A stretch of 64,000 bases of DNA from assembly GCF_026341275.1 (NCBI RefSeq), contig NZ_JAIFZO010000002.1, forward strand, positions 1,562,361 through 1,626,360, written 5' to 3'. Made by a program: the position numbers and the translations under genes. The notes under the pieces were generated by a model that had not been told where the DNA came from, did not search any database, and saw only the letters and a list, made by a program, of their open reading frames with translations. Of the stretch, positions 16,125 through 25,000 are shown piece by piece. Source of the DNA: Streptomyces ortus (GTDB taxonomy: Bacteria > Actinomycetota > Actinomycetes > Streptomycetales > Streptomycetaceae). Numbering within the stretch: position 1 is the first letter of the stretch; each line of letters starts with the position of its first letter.

Positions 16125-16158
16125 ATCATCCCCGCGCCCTAAGACCCTAGGGGATGAT
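16125..16158 (-). promoter_or_regulatory. Inverted repeat with TAGGGT promoter element upstream of the EEP gene
   Basis: ATCATCCCC (16125-16133) is repeated inverted at 16150-16158 with a 16-base spacer that itself contains CCCTA twice. On the minus strand, TAGGGT at 16144-16149 matches a streptomycete -10 and lies about 45 bases before the start codon. It could be an operator or a leader structure. Confidence 0.4.
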
Positions 16159-16295
16159 CGCGATCGTTCCCGCCGCCCCACGGCGGCCGTACGGGCACAA
16201 GGACGACCGAGGGGGCGCGGCGAGTTCCGGCGGCGGGCCAGGTGGGGTGGTCTGTGACGGAACGCGCACATTGACGGGACCGGCGTCGCGGGGGG

Positions 16296-16922
16296 TCAGT
16301 GGGCGGCGGAGCCCAGTCCCGCCAGGACCGTGTCGACGATCCGTTCGGACAGTCCCTCCTCGAGTCCCGCGTCCGTGCGGATGACCGCGCGGACGAGCAT
16401 GGGACCCACGAAGAGGTCGTTGGCCAGTTCGACGTCGACGTCCGCGCGGAACTCGCCGTTGGCCTGGCCGCGCCGCAGGACGTCGAGCGTCAGCAGGCGG
16501 CGCGGTTCGATGACGGCCGCGTGGTAGACCTTCCACAGCTTGGGGCTGCTCTTCATCTGCGCGTAGACGTTGTGCATGATCGCCGACGAGCGGGTGGCCA
16601 GACCGCGCTGCCGCAGCGATTCGAGTATGGCGATCAGGTCGTCGCGCATGGACGTGCCGGGCAGCCCCGGGTCGGGCGGTTCGGCGGTGCGCAGCACGTC
16701 GCAGAAGAGTTCCTCGCGGCCGCTCCAGCGGCGGTAGATGGTGGCCTTGCCGACACCGGCGATGCGGGCGACCCGCTCTATGGAGATCTCCGCGAGCGGA
16801 ACGCCCTCCTCCAGCAGGCGCATGACGCCCTCGACGATCGAGCGCTCCACCGCCTCGCTGCGTGGCCGGCCCCTGACGGCCCCGCCGCCGGTCCGTCCGG
16901 CCCCGCCCGGCCCCTGCTCCAC
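16296..16922 (-). CDS. TetR/AcrR family regulator of the adjacent MFS pump
   Basis: A 208-residue regulator. After a Gly/Pro-rich leader the DNA-binding domain reads RGRPRSEAVERSIVEGVMRLL, then EISIERVARIAGVGKATIYRRWSGREELF. The C-terminal domain is of the TetR_C_11/C_16-like type (ELANDLFVGPMLVRAVI). The start is GTG 16922 with CGGAG eight bases upstream. It lies 138 bases downstream of the QacA/EmrB-like exporter on the same strand. The exporter's promoter carries a palindrome of the right size, so this protein is most likely its ligand-responsive repressor, released by the exported compound. Confidence 0.9.
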   Translation of the reverse strand: MEQGPGGAGRTGGGAVRGRPRSEAVERSIVEGVMRLLEEGVPLAEISIERVARIAGVGKATIYRRWSGREELFCDVLRTAEPPDPGLPGTSMRDDLIAILESLRQRGLATRSSAIMHNVYAQMKSSPKLWKVYHAAVIEPRRLLTLDVLRRGQANGEFRADVDVELANDLFVGPMLVRAVIRTDAGLEEGLSERIVDTVLAGLGSAAH

Positions 16923-17032
16923 GTGATCGCTCCGCTCTCTCCGGTGTTGCTGTCGCGCTCGCCGCTCGGTTGATTGTGCCTGGCCCCCGAAGGGATGGGA
17001 CGTGGGTACGGGTCCGTCGTGGCCGGGCACGT

Positions 17033-17058
17033 AGTTCCCCGCGCCCCTTGGGGGCGGG
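17033..17058. repeat. Partial copy of the GC-rich intergenic repeat
   Basis: TTCCCCGCGCCCC followed by TTGGGGGCGGG forms a short hairpin directly behind the stop codon of the MFS gene (minus strand). It probably serves as its terminator and separates it from the TetR gene. Confidence 0.55.
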
Positions 17059-17060
17059 CT

Positions 17061-18635
17061 TCAGTGGTCCGTGCTGACCAGGTCCGTCTTCTCTTCCGCC
17101 TCGGCCGGGGTGCGGCCCGGGAGGAACAGGTAGACGACCAGTGCGCCCACCACGGCGACTCCCGCGCCGCACAGGGCCGTCACGTGCATCGCGTGCAGGA
17201 AGGCGTCGTTGGCCGGGCCGACCAAGGCGTCGCCCTTGGGACCGAGCTTCGCCGCGAAGCCGAGGGTCGCCTCGATGGACTCCCCCGCCTCGTGCCGGGC
17301 GGCCTCGGGCAGCTTGTCCTCGATGCCCGAGCGGTACGCGGCGGACAGCACCGAGCCCAGTACGGCGATACCCAGGGCCCCGCCGACCTGGCGGAAGGTG
17401 TTGCTGAGCGCGGAGGCGGAGCCCGCCTTCTCGCGCGGCAGGGCCTGCATGATCACGACGCTGGTCGGCGTCATGATGTGCGCCATGCCCGCGCCCATCA
17501 GGAAGAAGATGACTTCCAGGATCCAGATCGGCGTGTCCGCCTCCAGCACGGCGAACGCGGCCAGCATGGCGGCGATGGTGAGCATGCCCGCCGTCGTGGT
17601 GGCCCGGTTGCCGAAACGGTCCACGACCAGCCGGGCGCGCGGCGCGAAGACGAGCTGCGCGACGGCCAGCGGCAGCATCAGCAGACCGGTTTGCAGGGGC
17701 GAGTAACCGCGCACGCTCTGCGTGTAGAAGACGGAGAAGAACGTCACGCCCATCAGCGCGAAGAACACCAGCGCTATGGCGGCGATGGCCGCGGAGAAGA
17801 CCTTGTTCTTGAAGTAGTCGATGTCGATCGACGGGTGGTCGCTGCGCTTCTCGTGCACGACGAAGCCGACGAGTACGACGAGTCCGGCGCCGATGGTCGC
17901 GAGGACCGTGGCGTCCGTGAAGTCGGCGAGCTGACCGCCCTTGATGATGCCGTACACCAGCAGGACGAGGCCGATGACGGACAGCACCACGCCCACCGGG
18001 TCGATGCGGCCGGGCTTCGGGTCGCGGGAGTCGGGGACGAGCCAGATCATCAGGCCGAGCGCCACGATCACGATCGGTACGTTGATCAGGAAGACGGAGC
18101 CCCACCAGAAGTGGTCGAGCAGGACCCCTCCGGTGATCGGGCCGATGGCGATGGCGAGGCCGACGCCGCCCGCCCAGATGCCGATGGCCTTCGGCTGTTC
18201 GTCGCGCTCGAAGACGTTCATCAGGACGGCGAGGGTGGCCGGCATCACGAAGGCGGCGCCGAGGCCCATCACCGCGCGGAACGAGATGAGCTCCACCGGG
18301 GACCCGGAGGAGGCGGCGAGCGCCGAGCCGATCCCGAAGACGAGGAGGCCGCCGAGCAGCACCTTCTTGCGGCCGAGCCGGTCGCCGAGGAGGCCGGCGG
18401 AGAAGAGCAGGCCCGCGAAGACGAGGGTGTAGGAGTTGATGGCCCATTCCAGCTCGCTCTGGGTGGCTCCCAGGCCGGTCGGGGCGGGCGTGGAGATGGT
18501 CTTGATCGCCACGTTCAGGATCGAGTTGTCGAGAACGACGATCAGCAGGCTCAGCATCAGCACGCCGAGGATCGCCCAGCGTCGTCGGTGCACGGCCTCC
18601 GGTATCCGGGGCGAGGTGTCGGCAGGAGTGGTCAT
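17061..18635 (-). CDS. MFS drug exporter, DHA2 family (EmrB/QacA, 14 TM)
   Basis: A 524-residue proton-coupled exporter with fourteen predicted helices. Diagnostic blocks are [14 protein letters not shown] in helix 1 (the acidic LD motif of DHA2 pumps), [33 protein letters not shown] (helix 2 and motif A), and [19 protein letters not shown] (motif B/C region). The C-terminal tail ends [13 protein letters not shown]. It exports lipophilic drugs or an endogenous antibiotic; the actual substrate is unknown. The ATG at 18635 is preceded by GGAG. The inverted repeat at 18658-18680 lies in the promoter. It pairs with the TetR gene downstream. Confidence 0.94.
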   Translation of the reverse strand: MTTPADTSPRIPEAVHRRRWAILGVLMLSLLIVVLDNSILNVAIKTISTPAPTGLGATQSELEWAINSYTLVFAGLLFSAGLLGDRLGRKKVLLGGLLVFGIGSALAASSGSPVELISFRAVMGLGAAFVMPATLAVLMNVFERDEQPKAIGIWAGGVGLAIAIGPITGGVLLDHFWWGSVFLINVPIVIVALGLMIWLVPDSRDPKPGRIDPVGVVLSVIGLVLLVYGIIKGGQLADFTDATVLATIGAGLVVLVGFVVHEKRSDHPSIDIDYFKNKVFSAAIAAIALVFFALMGVTFFSVFYTQSVRGYSPLQTGLLMLPLAVAQLVFAPRARLVVDRFGNRATTTAGMLTIAAMLAAFAVLEADTPIWILEVIFFLMGAGMAHIMTPTSVVIMQALPREKAGSASALSNTFRQVGGALGIAVLGSVLSAAYRSGIEDKLPEAARHEAGESIEATLGFAAKLGPKGDALVGPANDAFLHAMHVTALCGAGVAVVGALVVYLFLPGRTPAEAEEKTDLVSTDH

Positions 18636-18657
18636 ACCGAAAAGGCTAGAGGAGATT

Positions 18658-18680
18658 CGATACGATACCGTCTCGTATCG
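18658..18680. promoter_or_regulatory. Palindromic operator for the TetR/MFS pair
   Basis: CGATACGA (18658-18665) and TCGTATCG (18673-18680) form a perfect 8-bp inverted repeat with a 7-base spacer. Symmetry continues outward as GATT and GGAATC with one base offset. It lies 23 bases before the MFS start codon. The size and spacing fit TetR operators of drug pumps. Confidence 0.75.
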
Positions 18681-18771
18681 GAATCCTTTACCTAGACCTT
18701 ACGAGCTCTGGAGACGGGCTTGAGGCCCGCCGGGTGGAGACGAGGGCCACGGTGACCCCTCTAGCCGTTCT

Positions 18772-18788
18772 GTGGCACGAGGTGCCAC
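18772..18788. other. Short hairpin in the panB leader region
   Basis: GTGGCAC-GAG-GTGCCAC is a 7-bp stem with a three-base loop about 60 bases before the panB start. Nothing else in 18681-18848 can be assigned. A role in the panB leader is possible but unproven. Confidence 0.35.
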
Positions 18789-18848
18789 CATGGAGGGGAT
18801 CCGGAGACGCCGTCAGGGCGCTTCGAGATGACAGAAGGAGCCGTTGCA

Positions 18849-19715
18849 ATGACGCAGTTCTCGGCTGCCCAGAACACCACCGACAGCAGCAACAGGGCGC
18901 TGTACGGAGGCAAGGGCACACGCCGCATCACCGTCCGCGACATCACGGTGGCCAAGGAGCGCGGCGAGAAGTGGCCGATGCTCACCGCGTACGACGCGAT
19001 GACCGCGTCCGTCTTCGACGAGGCCGGCATCCCCGTCATGCTCGTCGGCGACTCGGCGGGCAACTGCCACCTGGGCTACGAGACCACCGTGCCCGTCACC
19101 CTCGACGAGATGACCATGCTGTCGGCGGCCGTCGTACGGGGCACCTCGCGCGCCCTCATCGTGGGCGACCTGCCGTTCGGGTCGTACCAGGAGGGGCCGG
19201 TTCAGGCGCTGCGGTCGGCCATGCGGCTGGTGAAGGACGCCGGGGTCGGGGCCGTGAAGCTGGAGGGCGGTGAGCGCTCGCACGAGCAGATCAAGCTGCT
19301 CGTGGAGTCGGGGATCCCGGTGATGGCGCACATCGGGCTCACTCCGCAGTCCGTGAACTCCATGGGGTACCGGGTGCAGGGGCGCGGCGAGGAGGCGGCC
19401 CAGCAGTTGCTGCGCGACGCCAAGGCCGTGCAGGACGCGGGGGCGTTCGCCGTCGTGCTGGAGCTGGTGCCGGCGGAGCTGGCCGCCGAGGTCACGCGCG
19501 TGCTGCACATTCCGACGGTCGGGATCGGGGCGGGGGCCGAGACGGACGCGCAGGTCCTTGTGTGGACGGACATGCTGGGGCTCACGGGTGGGAAGATGCC
19601 GCGGTTCGTGAAGCAGTATGCGGATCTGCGGGGGGTCATGGGGGAGGCGGCGAAGGCGTTCGCGGATGATGTCGTCGGCGGAACGTTCCCTCAGGAGGAG
19701 CATTCCGTCCACTAG
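18849..19715 (+). CDS. panB: 3-methyl-2-oxobutanoate hydroxymethyltransferase
   Basis: A 288-residue cytoplasmic enzyme that transfers a hydroxymethyl group from 5,10-methylene-THF to alpha-ketoisovalerate, giving ketopantoate for pantothenate and CoA synthesis. Family blocks are MLTAYDAMTASVFDEAGIPVMLVGDS with the metal Asp, GDLPFGSYQ, AVKLEGG with the active Lys, MAHIGLTPQS, ELVPAELA (catalytic Glu) and IGIGAG near the end. An RBS GAAGGAG lies eight bases before the chosen ATG; an upstream in-frame start is less likely. The next gene is unrelated. A hairpin and tandem repeats follow the stop. Confidence 0.97.
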   Translation: MTQFSAAQNTTDSSNRALYGGKGTRRITVRDITVAKERGEKWPMLTAYDAMTASVFDEAGIPVMLVGDSAGNCHLGYETTVPVTLDEMTMLSAAVVRGTSRALIVGDLPFGSYQEGPVQALRSAMRLVKDAGVGAVKLEGGERSHEQIKLLVESGIPVMAHIGLTPQSVNSMGYRVQGRGEEAAQQLLRDAKAVQDAGAFAVVLELVPAELAAEVTRVLHIPTVGIGAGAETDAQVLVWTDMLGLTGGKMPRFVKQYADLRGVMGEAAKAFADDVVGGTFPQEEHSVH

Positions 19716-19741
19716 TCCACTAGTCCACTGCGGTACGGAGG

Positions 19742-19820
19742 CAGCCCGCCGATTTCCCCCGTCGGCGGGCTGCCGTATTTCCCCCGCCGGCGGGGTGCCA
19801 GATTTCTCCCGCCACCGCCG
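19742..19820. repeat. panB terminator within a three-copy 24-25 bp tandem repeat
   Basis: CAGCCCGCCGA (19742-19752) pairs with TCGGCGGGCTG (19762-19772) as an 11-bp terminator hairpin. The sequence repeats: unit one 19748-19771, unit two 19772-19796 and unit three 19797-19820 share GCC-x3-ATTTC-x-CCCG-x3-GGCGG. The second unit also folds; the third is degenerate. Confidence 0.75.
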
Positions 19821-19832
19821 CCTCCACCGCAT

Positions 19833-19994
19833 GGGGGCTCCGCCCCCGACCCCCCGCTGCGCAGTTCCCCGCGCCCCTGACGGGGCGCAGCCCCTCCCGG
19901 CGGCGCGGATACGGCGCAGTCTTTTCGTCTTCGGGGGCGCGGGGAACGGCGCAATCTTTTTGCTTTCAGGGGCGCGGGGAACGGCGCAGTCTTT
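19833..19994. repeat. Array of GC-rich intergenic repeats between panB and the ABC genes
   Basis: This fills most of the 356-base gap 19716-20071. It begins with a GGGGGC-TCC-GCCCCC hairpin (about 19833-19847). One left-arm copy (19861-19877) follows, then three right-arm copies at about 19903-19925, 19934-19960 and 19968-19994, each ending in AGTCTTT or AATCTTT. Only one right arm can pair with the left arm. Beyond it, a G/T-rich stretch precedes the ATP-binding gene; I see no gene here. Confidence 0.8.
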
Positions 19995-20071
19995 GGGGGT
20001 CGGCCGCCGCCAGGCGGGGGGTGTCGGTGGGGTGTCGGTGGTTTGTCGGTGGGGGGTGGGAGGTTGGGGGC

Positions 20072-21136
20072 ATGACGCGAATCGACAACGAGCCCCGGCA
20101 GGACGGCGCAGACCACGCCGACGCCGTCAGCGTGCGGGGACTGGTCAAGCACTACGGCGAGACCAAAGCACTGGACGGCGTGGACCTGGACGTACGCGAG
20201 GGCACGGTCCGCGGCGTGCTGGGCCCGAACGGCGCGGGCAAGACGACCCTCGTACGCATCCTCTCCACCCTCCTCATACCCGACTCGGGCCGCGCCACGG
20301 TCGCCGGCTTCGACGTCGTGCGCCAGCCCCGCCGGCTGCGCCGGGTGATCGGCCTCACCGGCCAGTACGCCTCCGTGGACGAGAAGCTCTCCGGCCGCGA
20401 GAACCTCTATCTGATCGGCCGACTCCTCGACCTGACCCGCAAGGACGCCCGCACCCGCGCGGACGAACTCCTTGAGCGCTTCTCGCTCACCGAAGCGGGC
20501 AGGCGCCCGGCGAGCACGTATTCCGGAGGCATGCGGCGCCGCCTCGACCTCGCCGCGTCCATGATCGGCAGTCCGACCGTCCTCTTCCTGGACGAGCCGA
20601 CGACCGGCCTGGACCCGCGGACGCGGAAAGAGGTGTGGACAGAGGTCAAGCGGATGGTCGGGGACGGTGTCACCGTCCTGCTCACCACGCAGTACATGGA
20701 GGAGGCCGAGCAGCTCGCGAACGAGCTCACGGTCATCGACCGCGGCAAGGTCATCGCCAACGGCGGCATCGACGAGCTGAAGGCGAAGGTCGGCGGTCGC
20801 ACCCTGCGCATCCGCCCGGCCGACCCGCTGGAGCTGCGCCCCACGGCCACCGCCCTCGACGACTTCGGCCTCACGGGCCCGGGCAGCGCCACGGTGGACA
20901 TCGCCACCGGCACGGTCCTCGTGCCCATCCTCAGTGACGAGCAGCTGACCGCCGTGGTCGGCGCGCTCACCGCCCGGGGCGTCACCCTGGCCGGCCTCAG
21001 CACCGAACTGCCCAGCCTGGACGAGGTGTTCCTCTCCCTCACCGGCCACCGGGCCACCGAACCGACCGACCCGGACGACCCGCGGGACACCCCGGCCGGC
21101 CGCTCCCACGAGTCCTATGAGGAGGCCGCCGTATGA
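20072..21136 (+). CDS. ABC exporter ATP-binding protein, DrrA family
   Basis: A 354-residue ATPase of the daunorubicin-resistance (DrrA) type. Walker A is GPNGAGKT (51-58), the Q loop lies in GLTGQYASVDEKLSG, the signature is YSGGMRRRLDLA, and Walker B is VLFLDEPTTGLD; the H loop is replaced by LLTTQYMEEAE, as in this family. The C-terminal 90 residues form the DrrA extension (RTLRIRPADPLELR to SLDEVFLSLTGH). It energises export of a hydrophobic drug or lipid together with the permease. The start is ATG 20072. The last four bases overlap the permease start (ATGA), so the two are co-translated. Confidence 0.94.
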   Translation: MTRIDNEPRQDGADHADAVSVRGLVKHYGETKALDGVDLDVREGTVRGVLGPNGAGKTTLVRILSTLLIPDSGRATVAGFDVVRQPRRLRRVIGLTGQYASVDEKLSGRENLYLIGRLLDLTRKDARTRADELLERFSLTEAGRRPASTYSGGMRRRLDLAASMIGSPTVLFLDEPTTGLDPRTRKEVWTEVKRMVGDGVTVLLTTQYMEEAEQLANELTVIDRGKVIANGGIDELKAKVGGRTLRIRPADPLELRPTATALDDFGLTGPGSATVDIATGTVLVPILSDEQLTAVVGALTARGVTLAGLSTELPSLDEVFLSLTGHRATEPTDPDDPRDTPAGRSHESYEEAAV

Positions 21137-21963
21137 GCGCCGCCACCGCCGTCGAAGCGCCCACGGCGCTCGGCACCGACGACGATCCGCACGTCGGCAT
21201 ACGCGCCCATCTGCGCCACATCAGCGCCCTGGTCCGCCGCAACGTGCTGTGGATCCGCCAGGACCCGGAGTCGATGTTCGACGTCATCCTGATGCCGATC
21301 GTCTTCACGCTGCTCTTCGTGTTCGTCTTCGGCGGCGCGATCGCCGGCAAGGGCAACCAGGACGAGTACGTCAACTACGTCGTCCCGGGCCTGATGGCGA
21401 TGATGGGCATGAACATCGCGATGGGCGTGGGCACCGGTTTCAACCAGGACTTCCAGACGGGGGTCATGGACCGCTTCCGGTCCCTGCCGATCTCCCGCGC
21501 CTCGGTCCTGATCGCCAAGATCATGGTCGAGATCGGCCGACTGCTGCTCGCCACGGCGATCCTGCTCGGGGTCGGTTTCCTGCTCGGCCTGTCCGTGTCG
21601 AACGTGCCGGGTCTGTTCGCCGCCATCGGGCTGGCCCTGGTCTTCGGCTCGTCCATCATGTGGATCTTTCTGACCATGGGCGTGGTGATGAAGAACGCCC
21701 AGGCCATCCAGGGAATGGGGTTCCTCGTGCTGATGCCCCTGCAGTTCGGTTCCTCGATCTTCTCGCCGCCGTCCACCATGCCGGGCTGGCTGCAGACGTT
21801 CACCGACTACAACCCGCTGTCGTCCCTCGCGGACGCGGCCCGGGGTCTGATGAACGGCGGCCAGCCGGTCGCCCACGACGTCATGATCACGCTGCTCTGG
21901 TCGCTCGTCATCACCGTCGTGATGGCCCCGGTCGCCATCCACAAGTACCGCACCAAGACCTGA
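21133..21963 (+). CDS. ABC exporter permease, DrrB/ABC-2 family
   Basis: A 276-residue membrane protein with six helices of the ABC-2 type. The cytoplasmic N-terminal part reads LVRRNVLWIRQDPESMFDVILMPIVFTLLF. The family signature appears as GVGTGFNQDFQTGVMDRFRSLPISR, and a conserved late block is FSPPSTMPGWLQTFTDYNPLSSLADAARGLM. It forms the pore of the DrrAB-like exporter. Its coupling to the ATPase gene and the neighbouring large regulator raise the possibility of self-resistance or a drug-inducible pump, though no biosynthetic cluster lies here. Its stop is followed immediately by the 20-bp tandem repeat. Confidence 0.93.
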   Translation: MSAATAVEAPTALGTDDDPHVGIRAHLRHISALVRRNVLWIRQDPESMFDVILMPIVFTLLFVFVFGGAIAGKGNQDEYVNYVVPGLMAMMGMNIAMGVGTGFNQDFQTGVMDRFRSLPISRASVLIAKIMVEIGRLLLATAILLGVGFLLGLSVSNVPGLFAAIGLALVFGSSIMWIFLTMGVVMKNAQAIQGMGFLVLMPLQFGSSIFSPPSTMPGWLQTFTDYNPLSSLADAARGLMNGGQPVAHDVMITLLWSLVITVVMAPVAIHKYRTKT

Positions 21964-22042
21964 CCGTCTCGTTTCCGAGCAGAGCGTCTCGTTTCCGAGC
22001 AGACCGTCTTGTTTCCGGACAGGGCGTCTCGTCTCAGACCAG
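21963..22042. repeat. Four tandem 20-bp repeats between the permease and the SARP gene
   Basis: Units at 21963-21982, 21983-22002, 22003-22022 and 22023-22042 are exactly 20 bases each. The first two are nearly identical (ACCGTCTCGTTTCCGAGCAG and the same with AG at the start). The third differs at about four positions. The fourth is divergent and overlaps the last codons and stop of the SARP regulator (stop at 22034-22036, minus strand). Confidence 0.9.
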
Positions 22043-25000
22043 GGCGGCGGCCTCCTCGAAGGAGAGGCCGCCGCCCTGCGCGTACGCGGCGTCGTACGCC
22101 GGTCCGTCGAGGACCCCGCGCGCCGCCGCCTCGCCCTGTGCCCTGATCTCGTGCTCCACGACGGCCCGGAAGTGTCCGGCCGGCAGGAGCTTGTCGGCGG
22201 CGCCCAGGCACCGGGCGGCGTCCTCGGCGCGCCGGCCGCCCTCGGCCCCGGCGAGCGCGATGGACGCGGTGGCCAGATGCACCGAGAACATGTGCGGCGC
22301 GATCATCTGGGTCAGCGGGTCCTTGGCCCGTTCCAGGGCTCCCCGCACCTTCACCACCGCCTCGTCGTACAGGCCCTCCTGCGAGTCCAGCCAGGCCTCC
22401 ACGCCCATGACGAACCCGTCGAAGACCACGAACCGTACGGCGCCGAAGTCGTCCCACAGCCGCTCCATCTGCGCCCGCGCCTCGGCGACGCGGCCGGTGC
22501 GGCCGAGCCACATCGCGAGGAAGAGCCGGGCCCCCGGCATGGCTTCGTTGTGCGCGCCGTCGCCCTGTTCGAGGACTTCGCGCAGCAGCCGTTCACCCCG
22601 CCCGGTCTCGCCCGCGTCGATGAGCACGCTGCCCAGCCGGGTGCTGAGGATGGCCACCTGGGCACGGGCTCCCAGGCGTTCGGCGTGGCCGATGGCCGTC
22701 TCGTAGTCCTTCGCGGCGAGCTGGTACTCGCCCTTGCGCTCATGGGCCTCGCCCCGCGCGGAGAGCGCCTCGGCGGCGCCCCAGGCGTCTTCGAGACCGA
22801 CGAACAGTTCCAGCGACTCGTCGGCGTCATGGGCCGCGTCCCCCGCCCAGTCGGCGCGGTTGGCGAGCATGTTGGCTCGCATCTGGAGGGCGACGGCCAG
22901 CTCCCAGCGGGTGCCGAGTCGCCGGCAGGTCTCCACACTGGCGTCGATGACCTGGCGCAACCGGTCCATGTCGCCGGTCAGCAGCACGGCGAAGAACCAG
23001 AGGTAGCCGGGGTTGCGGCAGACCTGCGGGAGGCCGGGCTCGTAGGCCTCGTTGACGGCGCGCAGTTTGGCCTCCGCCTCCGGTGTCTGCCAGGTGTCCA
23101 GTTCCAGGTCCATACAGGCGAGATGGAGGAGATGGACGCCGCGCCTGGCCTCGACGAGGACGTCCGGGCTCATGGGCGGCGGATCGGCGACGCAGGACTC
23201 GTACAGCGGGACGGCTCGTTCGGTGGGCGGCGCGAACGGGTCGGGGCCCATCGCCATGACCTCCCGTGTCCAGTTGCGGGTGATCATCCGCAGGTCGCGG
23301 ATCTGCCAGTACCAGGCGAGGGAGAGGACGAGGCAGAGTGCTTCCTGTTCGTCGCCCGCGGCGACGGCACGCTGCAGTGCGGCGCGCGTGTTCTCGCTTT
23401 CGAGCTGGAACAGTTCGATGGCCGCGCGCTGCCCGGGGCCGCGCAGCCTCGGGTCGGTGGTGCGGGCGAGCTCGCGGTAGTACGTGAGGTGGGCGCGCTC
23501 CGTCGCGGGGCGCTCGCCGCTCGCGTCGAGGCGCTGTCCGGCGTACTCGGCTACGGTCTCCAGGAGCCGGTAGCGCATCCCGCCGCCGGCGCTGTCGCCC
23601 GAGCCCGGACCCGCTTCCTCGCCCGTCCCCTCCCCCGCGTCCTGGCCGCCGGAAGGGGCGGCCACCACGAGGGACTTGTCGACGAGCGAGCCGAGCGCCT
23701 CCAGCGCGGCGGGTCCGCAGACCGCTTCGGCGGCGGCGAGGTCGCAGCCGCCGGCGAAGACGGACAGCCGCCGCAGCACGTCGCGTTCGTCCTCGTCCAG
23801 CAGCTCCCAGGACCAGTCGACGACGGCCCGCAGGGTCTGCTGGCGCGGCAGGACCGTACGGCTGCCGGAGGTGAGCAGCCGGAAGCGGTTGTCGAGACGG
23901 TCGGCGATCTGGCGCGGGGTGAGCATCCGCAGCCGGGCGGCGGCCAGTTCGATGGCGAGCGGCAGTCCGTCCAGGCGCCGGCAGATCTCGGCGGCGGCCT
24001 CCGGGTCGTCCTCGATGCGGAAACCGGGCCGGGCGGCGGCGCCCCGGTCGGCGAGCAGCTTCAGCGCGTACGGCTCGGGCAGCGGCTCGACGGGCCGCAG
24101 CAACTCCCCCGGTACGCCGAGGGGTTCGCGGCTCGTGGCCAGTACCGTCAGTCCGGGGCAGCGTTCGAGCAGTTGCTCGACGAGGCGGGCGGCGGCGTCC
24201 ACGACGTGTTCGCAGTTGTCGAGGACGATCAGCATGCGGCGTTTGGCGCAGTGCTCGGTGAGCCGCAGGAGCGGGTCGTCGTGCCGGTCGGTGACGGCCC
24301 GCAGTTCGTCGGCCCCGGCGCCGCGCAGCACGGTCTCCCGGGCGCCGACGGCGGTGAGGACGGCCTCGGGGACGGTCTCCGGGTCGTCCACGGGGGCGAG
24401 TTCGGCCAGCCACACCCCGTCGGGCAGGTCCGGGGCGACGCTCTCCGCCGCCTCCTGCGACAGGCGGGTCTTCCCGGCGCCGCCAGGACCGAGCAGCGTG
24501 ACGAGCCGGGCCGCCGCGAGGTCCCCGCGGATGGTGGCCAGATCGGTGTCCCGGCCGACGAAGGAGGTGAGCCGGGCCCGCAGATTCCCGACCGGCACGG
24601 GCCGCTCGCGCGGGGCGGTCGCGGTGCCGCGCCAGCCGGGAGCGGCCTCGGACCCATCGCCGTACGGGACCGACCCGTTCCGGTGATTGTCGGGGTGGCT
24701 GCCGTTCCGTGGGGTGCCGGGGCGCCGGACCGGCGGGGTGCCGGTCAGCAGTTCCGTGTGCAGGGCTCGCAGTTCCGGGCCCGGGTCGGTGCCCAGCCGG
24801 TCGGCCAGCAGACGGCGTACGGACTCGTAGGCGGCCAGCGCCTCCGCCGCGCGGCCCGCGTCGCGCAGGGCCCGCAGGCGCAGCACCTGGAGGGGTTCGT
24901 CCAGGGGGTGGGTGTCGCAGAGGGCGGTGAGGTCGGGCAGGGACTGCTCGGCGTGGCCGAGGGCGAGCGCGGCCCCGAGACGGGCGCGCCGGGCGTCGAG

